This document shows, piece by piece, positions 58,196 to 64,000 of a DNA stretch of 64,000 nucleotides. The stretch is taken from positions 1 through 64,000 of the forward strand of contig CAVUUF010000001.1 in the NCBI GenBank assembly GCA_963744575.1. The letters are read 5' to 3'. A program made the translations under genes and the position numbers. The notes beneath the pieces are model-generated. The model did no database searches, was not told the DNA's origin, and worked only from the letters and a program-made list of their open reading frames with translations. The stretch is from Palsa-504 sp963744575 (GTDB lineage Bacteria; Actinomycetota; Actinomycetes; Streptosporangiales; Streptosporangiaceae). Numbering within the stretch: position 1 is the stretch's first letter; each line of letters opens with the position of its first letter.

Positions 58196-59505
58196 CACTC
58201 CTCTTCTCCTTCCACTCGCATCACGCTGGCGACCGCGCGGACGACCGGCAGCGCCTCGAGTTCGCGCACGGTCGCGGCCAGCGCCGCGTCCCGCGCGGTG
58301 TGCGTCACGATCACCAGCTGGGCCTCGGCGCCTCGGCTGGCCTGACGGACCGCCTCGATCGAGACGTCGTGCCGGGCGAACGCCTCGGCCACCGGGGCGA
58401 GCACGCCCGGCTTGTCGTCCACGTCGAGGGACACGTGGTAGCGGGTGAGCGTCTCCCCCATCGGCATGACCGGCAGCCCGGCGTAGGTGGACGCGTCCGG
58501 GCCGCGCGTGCCGGCCAGCCGGTTCCTGGCCACCGCGACAATATCGCCGAGCACCGCGCTCGCGGTCGGGGTGCCGCCGGCGCCGGCGCCGTAGAACATC
58601 AGCCGGCCGGCCGATTCGGCCTCGACGAACACCGCGTTGTAGGCCTCGCTGACCGAGGCGAGCGGATGCGAGCGCGGGATCATCGCGGGATGCACCCGGA
58701 CCGAGACGCCACCCTGCCCATTTCCGGCGCACCGCTCGCAGATGGCGAGCAGCTTCACCACCCGGCCGAGCGCCCGGGCGGACAGGATGTCGGTGGCGGT
58801 AACCTCGGTGATCCCCTCCCGGTGCACGTCCGCGGCGGTCACCGGGGTGTGGAAGGCCAGGCTGGCCAGGATGGCCGCCTTGGCGGCCGCGTCGAAGCCC
58901 TCCACGTCGGCGGTCGGATCCGCCTCGGCGTAGCCGAGTGCCTGCGCCTCCTCCAGCGACTCGGCGAAGCCGGCGCCGGAGGAGTCCATCCGGTCCAGGA
59001 TGAAGTTGGTGGTGCCGTTGACGATGCCGAGCACGCGGCGCACGGTGTCCCCGGCCAGCGACTCGCGCAGCGGGCGCAGCAGCGGGATGGCGCCGGCCAC
59101 CGAGGCCTCGTAGTACAGGTCGGCCCCGCAGGTGCGGGCCGCCTCGTAGATCTCCGCGCCGTTCTCGGCCAGCAGGGCCTTGTTCGCGGTGACCACCGGC
59201 TTGCCGCCCTTCAGCGCGGCCAGCATCAGTGACCGGGCCGGCTCGATGCCGCCGATCACCTCGACCACGATGTCCACGTCCGGGCGGGCGGCCAGCGCGT
59301 CCGCGTCCGCGGTGAGCAGGGACCGGTCGATCGCGGCGGACCGCCGGTGCCCGACCCGCCGCACCGCGATGCCGGCCAGCTCCAGCCGGGCCCCGACGCG
59401 CAGGGCGAGGTCGTCGGCCTGCTCGGTGAGCAGCCGGGCCACCTCGGAGCCGACGGCGCCGCAGCCGAGCAGGGCCACCTTGAGGGTAGGGAGGGTCTGG
59501 TTCAT
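58195..59505 (-). CDS. hom: Homoserine dehydrogenase
   Basis: Reduces aspartate semialdehyde to homoserine. 436 residues. NAD(P) motif VALLGCGAVGSEVARLL at about 10, catalytic core YEASVAGAIPLLRPLRESL and GIVNGTTNFIL, GYAEADPTADVEGFDAAAK, and a C-terminal ACT domain (YHVSLDVDDKPGVLAPVAEA) for threonine feedback control. ATG 59505 overlaps the lysA stop (ATGA). Confidence 0.97.
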   Translation of the reverse strand: MNQTLPTLKVALLGCGAVGSEVARLLTEQADDLALRVGARLELAGIAVRRVGHRRSAAIDRSLLTADADALAARPDVDIVVEVIGGIEPARSLMLAALKGGKPVVTANKALLAENGAEIYEAARTCGADLYYEASVAGAIPLLRPLRESLAGDTVRRVLGIVNGTTNFILDRMDSSGAGFAESLEEAQALGYAEADPTADVEGFDAAAKAAILASLAFHTPVTAADVHREGITEVTATDILSARALGRVVKLLAICERCAGNGQGGVSVRVHPAMIPRSHPLASVSEAYNAVFVEAESAGRLMFYGAGAGGTPTASAVLGDIVAVARNRLAGTRGPDASTYAGLPVMPMGETLTRYHVSLDVDDKPGVLAPVAEAFARHDVSIEAVRQASRGAEAQLVIVTHTARDAALAATVRELEALPVVRAVASVMRVEGEEE

Positions 59506-60996
59506 CCAACGTCCAGGCGCAATAGGTCATCGAGGGTCTCACGGCGGACGATCGTGCGGGCCGCGCCCGCGCCGACCGCGACCACGGCCGGGCGCGAGAC
59601 GTGGTTGTAGTTGCTGGCCAGCGACCGGCAGTAGGCGCCGGTGGCCGGCACGGCCAGCAGGTCGCCGGGGGCGAGGTCGGACGGCAGGTAGGCGTGCCGC
59701 ACCACGATGTCGCCGCTCTCGCAGTGCCTGCCGACCACCCGGGACAGCATCGGCGGGGCGTCCGAGGCGCGCGAGGCCAGCGCGCACACGTATTCGGCGT
59801 CATACAGCGCGGTCCGGACGTTGTCGCTCATCCCGCCGTCCACGCTGACGTAGGTCCGCAGCCCGTCCACGTTCTTGATCGTGCCCACCGTGTACAGCGA
59901 CACGGTGGACGGGCCGACGATGCCGCGGCCCGGCTCCACGGTCAGCCGGGGCCGTCTCAGCCCGGCCGCCCGGCACTGCCCGGCCACGATCGCGCGCAGG
60001 CTCTGCGCGAGCTCCTTGACCTCCGGCGGGTCGTCCTCGTCGGTGTAGGCGATGCCGAACCCGCCGCCGAGGTCGAGCTCGGGGATCTCGATGCCGTGCT
60101 CGTCCCGGATCCTGACCGCCAGCTCGACTACCCGGTGCGCGGCCACCTCGAAGCCGGCCGTGTCGAAGATCTGGGACCCGATGTGCGAGTGAAGCCCGGC
60201 GAACGACAGGCCCGGGAGGGCGATGACCCGGCGCACCGCCTCGTCGGCGGCCCCGGAAGCCAGCGAGAAGCCGAACTTCTGGTCGTCATGCGCGGTGGCC
60301 ATGAACTCGTGGGTGTGCGCCTCCACCCCGGTGGTCACGCGGACCAGGACGTTCGGCTTCTGGGGGGTCTCTCGGGAGGGTCCGGGGGGTCGGCCCCCCG
60401 GGAAAGAACTAGGGGGTCCGGGGGTCGGCCCCCCGGGAAAGAACTGGGGGGTCCGGGGGTCGGCCCCCCGGGAAAGAATCGGTGAGGTAGGCCAGGCGGG
60501 CGACCTCTTCGAACGAGTCGACCACGATGTGGCCCACGCCGGCCGCTACCGCGCGGGAGAGCTCGTCCAGCGTCTTGTTGTTGCCGTGCAGCGTGATCTG
60601 CTCCGGCGGCACCCCGGCCGACAGCGCCACCTCCAGCTCATCGCCGGTGCACACGTCGACGCCGAGGCCCTCCTCGCTCACCCAGCGCAGCACCGCCCGG
60701 GAGCAGAACGCCTTCGCCGCGTAGAACACCCGGTCATCGGGCCCGAACGCCTCCAGGTAATCACGGCAACGGGACCGAACGTCCTCCTCGTCGCAGATGT
60801 ACAGGGGCGTGCCGAATTCGGCGGCCAGGTCGCGCACGTCCGCCCCGCCGAGCGTCAGCACGCCGCCGAAGCGCCGGGCACCGCGCGGCCAGATCCCCTC
60901 GTGCAGCGCGTTCAGGTCCTCCGGCGCGGCGGGCGGGTGGTCGGCGGGCAGCACGTCGCCATGGCGTGGCCCGGCCGGGTGCGCGACACGGCTCAT
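59502..60996 (-). CDS. lysA: Diaminopimelate decarboxylase, reading frame broken by a 35-bp tandem repeat
   Basis: Last step of lysine synthesis. N-terminal half: YICDEEDVRSRCRDYLEAFG, PLP lysine in VFYAAKAFCSRAVLRWV, LHGNNKTLDEL. C-terminal half: VRVTTGVEAHTHEFMATAHD, GGGFGIAYTDEDDP, EPGRGIVGPS and the active-site region CESGDIVVRHAYLP. Between ARLAYLT and KPNVLVRV sits a repeat of two 35-bp units plus a diverged third. In the incoming frame a TAG occurs at 60411-60409, and the outgoing frame is +1. Removing exactly two units (70 bp) gives one open frame with a 16-residue linker (DSFPGGRPPGPSRETP) and about 474 residues; homologues have about 460. Confidence 0.9.
60373..60478. repeat. 35-bp C/G-run tandem repeat within lysA
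   Basis: Units at 60444-60478 and 60409-60443 differ by one base; a third, diverged one spans about 60373-60408 and has one extra C. Each unit on the coding strand is TTCTTTCCCGGGGGG then CCGAC, a C-run, GGAC, a C-run. The part CCGGGGGG-CCGA-CCCCCCGG can fold. Length is not a multiple of three, so each copy gained or lost shifts the frame. Confidence 0.93.
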
Positions 60997-61006
60997 GGGG
61001 TTCCCT

Positions 61007-61973
61007 TCATAGGCGGCTGGGCGCGGTGACCCCGAGCAGCCCGAGGCCGGCGGCGAGCCCGGTCCGGGCCGCGTCCGCCAGCCACAGTCTCTCGCTGCTG
61101 ATGTCCGGTATCTTCGTGAAGCTGGTCGTGCTCATGGTGTCAATCGTCCGCGCCGCCAGCTCCGCCAGGTACCCGGCGAACTCGTCGGGGCGTCCGCGGC
61201 GCGCCGCCACGGCCACCCGTTCCGGGAGCCAGGACAGCGCGTCGAGCAGCGCCAGCTCCCCCGGTTCGGCGAGCAGGCGCGGCGTGAACCCGGCTGGCCT
61301 GAGCCCCAGCGCGGCGGCCCAGCGCAGCACGGCGGCGGCGGCGGCATGCGCGTACCGAACAGCATAAGCGGGATTGGCCAGCACATGCCGCGCGATGACC
61401 GCCGCTTCCGGCGGCCGGCCGCCGGGCGGCATCCGGGCCAGCGCGAACCGCACGGCGTCCGGCCCGGCGTAGCCGATGGCTTCGGCCACGGGGCCGCGGG
61501 AAGGGGACGGCCGGGCGGGAAACCCGGCTCGTTCGGTATCAAAAGAACAAAGTCGCGCCCGCGGCGGCGGCGAGCCGGGCGGTCAGCTGTCCGGCGAGGG
61601 CCGCCCGGGCCTGCGGCCAGTCCGGTGCGGCCAGCGGCGGCCCGGTGGGGACGGGCGCGGGGCGGCCGCGCAGCGCGTCGCTGCGCGCGCAGGCCGGGCC
61701 CGCGTTGGCGATCCGGATCGCGAGGCGGGCCAGGGTGGCGGAGGTGACCGTCACGGTGACGAACCCGGGCCCGGTGACCTGCGCGGCGGCGATCCAGGGC
61801 TGGCGGCCGAGCCGGCCGGCCAGCAGGCCGGCCGCGGCGCGGGGATCCGGGCCGAGGCGGAACGGCAGGCTGGAGGCGTAGCTGCCCGGCACCGGCCCGG
61901 GGCGGAGCAGGGGTTCAGCGTCGTCGGCGCCGGCTGCGGCGAGGATGGCCCGGCGCAGTCCCGCGGTGATCAT
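61007..61973 (-). CDS. nrtL: ArgS-related anticodon-binding protein NrtL, split by a +1 frame offset
   Basis: Non-catalytic relative of arginyl-tRNA synthetase encoded upstream of lysA in actinobacteria. The first part (61973-61539) resembles the ArgS N-terminal additional domain, with GSYASSLPFRLGPDP and VTGPGFVTVTVTSATLARLA. The second part (to 61007) has the DALR anticodon-binding domain: VRFALARMPPGG, HVLANPAYAVRYAHAAAAAV, and the C-terminal helix LWLADAARTGLAAGLGLLG. The first frame ends TTC TTT TGA at 61547-61539. The second frame is +1 and is open through the junction (TTT GAT ACC GAA). Dropping one T from the T4 run joins them. The catalytic HIGH/KMSKS core is absent, as in the family. 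Confidence 0.75.
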
Positions 61974-62378
61974 CTACGGCGGGCTCGGCGGAGGAAACGG
62001 GCCGAGGCCCGCCAGTTCGCGGACGACGCGGATCATCTCGTTCGGGTCGAAGGGCTTGGTGAGGTAGGCGTCGGCGCCCACCCGGATGCCGCGGGTCTTG
62101 TCGTCCTCCTGGGCCCGGGCGCTGACCAGCACCACCTTGATGTGCGCGGTCTCCGGCGACCTGCGCAGCTGGACCGCCGTCTCCCAGCCGTCGAGCCGCG
62201 GCATCATCACGTCCAGCGTGATGACGTCCGGGTCGATGTCCGTCACCTTGTCCAGGCAATCCTGCCCGTCCACCGCCGTCTGGACGTCGAAGCCCTCGAG
62301 CTGGAGGTTGACCGCGATAAGCCGCCTGATCACCTCGTCGTCGTCGACGACGAGCACCCGTCCAAGTACCTGCGTCAC
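61974..62378 (-). CDS. Single-domain response regulator (REC only)
   Basis: 134 residues. CheY-like receiver: acidic pocket LVVDDDEV at about residue 11, phospho-acceptor Asp in VITLDVMMPRLDGW at about 55, switch Ser in VLVSARAQ at about 84 and Lys in LTKPFDPNEM at about 108. No output domain, and a short Pro tail. It stops one base before the nrtL ATG, so it leads the nrtL-lysA-hom operon. No partner histidine kinase in the window. Confidence 0.93.
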   Translation of the reverse strand: MTQVLGRVLVVDDDEVIRRLIAVNLQLEGFDVQTAVDGQDCLDKVTDIDPDVITLDVMMPRLDGWETAVQLRRSPETAHIKVVLVSARAQEDDKTRGIRVGADAYLTKPFDPNEMIRVVRELAGLGPFPPPSPP

Positions 62379-62463
62379 TCCCGCGAGGGTAGCGTCTTCC
62401 GGCGGATGATGGCGCCGTGTCCGGTCAGGGCTTGTTCACTGGTACTCTTTCCCAAGTCGCGTA

Positions 62464-62535
62464 GCCCCCATAGCTCAGGGGAGAGAGCAACGGCCTCCGG
62501 AGCCGTGAGCGCAGGTTCGAATCCTGCTGGGGGCG
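62464..62535 (+). tRNA. tRNA-Arg (anticodon CCG)
   Basis: 72 bases. Acceptor GCCCCCA pairs with TGGGGGC plus discriminator G; D arm AGCTCAGGGGAGAGAGC; anticodon arm ACGGC-CTCCGGA-GCCGT with anticodon CCG (reads CGG); T arm with GGTTCGAATCC. CCA is not encoded. The 3' end of an integrase gene runs antisense through it, so it is the likely integration site. Confidence 0.95.
62475..62535. mobile_element. Probable att junction: integrase end inside tRNA-Arg
   Basis: The integrase coding sequence overlaps the tRNA by 61 bases. tRNA 3' halves are common integration targets, and here the integrase side is adjacent, as expected for attL or attR. The other end of the element is beyond the window, so the exact core cannot be fixed. 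Confidence 0.6.
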
Positions 62536-64000
62536 CTACACAAACCATCACCATTACGGGCCGGTTTTGCTGCCGGTGGGACGGGTACCGGCGCGGCTGC
62601 CATCACGTCCTGGCTGGTGCGGGAGACCGCGTCGATCGTCTCGCCGGTCAGGGTGATGCTGCATCTGGCGATGCGAGTTGCGGGGTCGTAGCGGATTTCG
62701 AGCCGGAGTGCTTCGAACAGCCGGCGGGATGTCGCGTCGGGCATGCCGTCGAGGTCGACTGCCGCGACTGGCAGGTGGTCGAGCAGAACGGGGTTAAGGG
62801 CCTGGTGGGCATGTTCCTCGGCTGCGGCGAGCTGGCGTTCCAGGCCGGTCCGGTGGGCGCGCAGTTCGGCGCGGCGTTCTTTGACGTCGCGGATGAAGTC
62901 TTGGTCGAGGTCGTCAATGAGTTCTAGGTTGCGGATCAGGCGCCTGCTCTTGGCGTCGGTGTCGGCGATGGCGCGGCGCAGGGCCTCGGCCTTGCTGGCT
63001 TGCTCGTGCCGCGCGGCCTGGCTGACGGCCTCCTGGTCGGTGTCCAGCAGCGTGTGGCGGTAGGGGCCGAAGACCTTGCAGGATAGGAACCGAGCCAGCC
63101 CGTCGAGGAGGTGGTCTTCGCGGACGCGGAGGATGACCGGATGGCCGTCGGGCCGCCATGCCTTCTTGGGCGCGCAGGCGTACCAGGTGGTCTGGCGTTT
63201 GCTGTTGCCGAACATGCGTCGCCCGCACAGGTCGCAGAACAGGTAGCTGCGCAGCGGGTAGACCCGCCGGGCCTGGGGGTCTGGGCTGAGCCCGGCCGCG
63301 GTGCGGGATCGTTCGCGGCGGATGGCGACGTCTTGCGCCTGGACGAAGGTCTCCAGGTCCACCAGTGCCTCGTGGACGGGTTCGGGTGACCAGACCCACT
63401 CGGTGACCGGGTTCATCCGGTTCTTGCCGGCGCCTTTGCGGGCGCGCCTGTTCCATACCATGTGCCCGGTGTGCTTGGGGTTGGTCAGGACTTCCCGGAC
63501 GTTGGAGTAGGTCCAGCGGCCGACTGCGGTGCCGGGGTCGACCGGCACGGGCGGGGGGTTGGTTTCCAGGTCTTCGTTGAGCCGGTCGGCGATCGCCTGG
63601 TAGCCGAGCCGCTCGGTGACGCGCCAGTGGAACATCGTGCGGACGACTGGTCCTTCGGCGGGGTGGGCTTCCAGGCGTGTCTTCTTCATCCCTTTGGCAC
63701 GCTTGGCGGGCACTGGATGGGGCACGCGGCGGGCGCGGTAGCCGTAGCAGGGCTTGCCGATGTTGAATCCGGCCTCGGTGTGGATCTCGAATCCGCCCCA
63801 GGACTTCTCCAGGATCTCCAGGACGTACCACTCGGCTACGCCTTGCTTGACCCGGCGGGTGAGCACCTGGGTGGCGGTCTTGGCTTTCCGGCCGTTCGCG
63901 CGGGGCAGGACGGGCTCGTCGGCGGCGATCAGCTGCACCCCGGCTTGCTCCAGGCGGTGCTCGATCTCGGTCGCGATGTAGGTGCGGCGCGCGATCCTGT
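62475..64000 (-). CDS. int: Large serine recombinase (integrase), 5' end outside the window
   Basis: Site-specific integrase of a phage or integrative element. The visible part starts at the window edge with ARRTYIATEIEHRLEQAGVQ, the end of the catalytic domain, so the catalytic Ser lies outside. Then comes the recombinase domain (GKPCYGYRARRVPHPV; YQAIADRLNEDLETNPPP), the zinc ribbon (YLFCDLCGRRMFGN; WYACAPKK), and a coiled-coil region (RRAIADTDAKSRRLIRNLEL). The last 20 residues (SAPSRIRTCAHGSGGRCSLP) are the antisense of the tRNA-Arg gene, and the stop at 62475 lies inside it. Codon use is less GC-biased than in the host genes. Confidence 0.92.
   Translation of the reverse strand, partial: RIARRTYIATEIEHRLEQAGVQLIAADEPVLPRANGRKAKTATQVLTRRVKQGVAEWYVLEILEKSWGGFEIHTEAGFNIGKPCYGYRARRVPHPVPAKRAKGMKKTRLEAHPAEGPVVRTMFHWRVTERLGYQAIADRLNEDLETNPPPVPVDPGTAVGRWTYSNVREVLTNPKHTGHMVWNRRARKGAGKNRMNPVTEWVWSPEPVHEALVDLETFVQAQDVAIRRERSRTAAGLSPDPQARRVYPLRSYLFCDLCGRRMFGNSKRQTTWYACAPKKAWRPDGHPVILRVREDHLLDGLARFLSCKVFGPYRHTLLDTDQEAVSQAARHEQASKAEALRRAIADTDAKSRRLIRNLELIDDLDQDFIRDVKERRAELRAHRTGLERQLAAAEEHAHQALNPVLLDHLPVAAVDLDGMPDATSRRLFEALRLEIRYDPATRIARCSITLTGETIDAVSRTSQDVMAAAPVPVPPAAKPARNGDGLCSAPSRIRTCAHGSGGRCSLP

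Noticed and set aside
58196..59803. 934-codon frame joining thrC to upstream sequence
   Set aside because: The upstream part is a shadow of hom and lysA; thrC starts at ATG 58195 overlapping the hom stop.
62379..62463. Promoter of tRNA-Arg
   Set aside because: A TACTCT-like -10 is visible near 62442 but no convincing -35 at the right distance.

Overview
The window is one strongly GC-biased actinobacterial chromosome segment. Evidence for this is GC-saturated third codon positions, GTG/TTG starts, a NucS-type mismatch nuclease, GlgE-pathway glucan genes, a CIRCE-controlled groES-groEL pair, and the order atp - wecA - tsaC - prmC - prfA - rpmE - rho - thrB - thrC - hom - lysA - tRNA-Arg known from Streptomyces and relatives. 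The species cannot be named from sequence alone; a soil actinomycete of the Streptomyces/Streptosporangiales breadth fits.

Layout. 1-2000: groEL (cut by the window edge) and groES, with a readable promoter and a perfect CIRCE operator. 2000-4050: kynU and tryptophan 2,3-dioxygenase. 4100-7200: corC-like transporter gene then guaA. 7300-13800: galE-galK, an M20 amidohydrolase, a small membrane protein, an LDH-like malate dehydrogenase, NADP isocitrate dehydrogenase and a DUF3017 protein. 13900-16900: FHA/HTH regulator, a convergent Ser/Thr kinase, and an unknown protein. 17300-28600: crotonase and glgP facing a glgE-treS-mak-glgB operon (maltose-1-phosphate route to alpha-glucan). 28600-38700: SDR, a zinc-ribbon protein, nucS, a reductase-deaminase, ALDH, SCO1, a PCu(A)C-like protein, a beta-propeller, a GMC oxidoreductase and a PduO adenosyltransferase. 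38800-47250: DUF2550 and the complete F1Fo ATP synthase operon. 47700-52600: wecA, tsaC, prmC, prfA, rpmE. 52800-62400: rho, then the Thr/Lys set thrB, thrC, hom, lysA, nrtL and a response regulator. 62460-64000: tRNA-Arg(CCG) with a large serine integrase ending inside it, which marks the edge of an integrated element.

The most unusual theme is repeat DNA. C/G-run palindromic repeats sit inside the coding regions of guaA and lysA, and a sequence-related pair sits between atpF and atpH. Both disrupted genes are out of frame by the same amount (+1), and both become open if one repeat-length event is reversed: one base in a G7 run for guaA, two 35-bp units for lysA. One-base offsets also break nrtL and remove the stop of the FHA gene, and a compensated pair of indels shifts the repeat tail of wecA. 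In-frame 18-bp hexapeptide repeats occur in three further protein tails or linkers. NucS, the mismatch nuclease of actinobacteria, carries an in-frame duplication of its catalytic E-x-K strand. These frame breaks may be assembly errors, contingency loci or real decay; reads across the repeats would decide.
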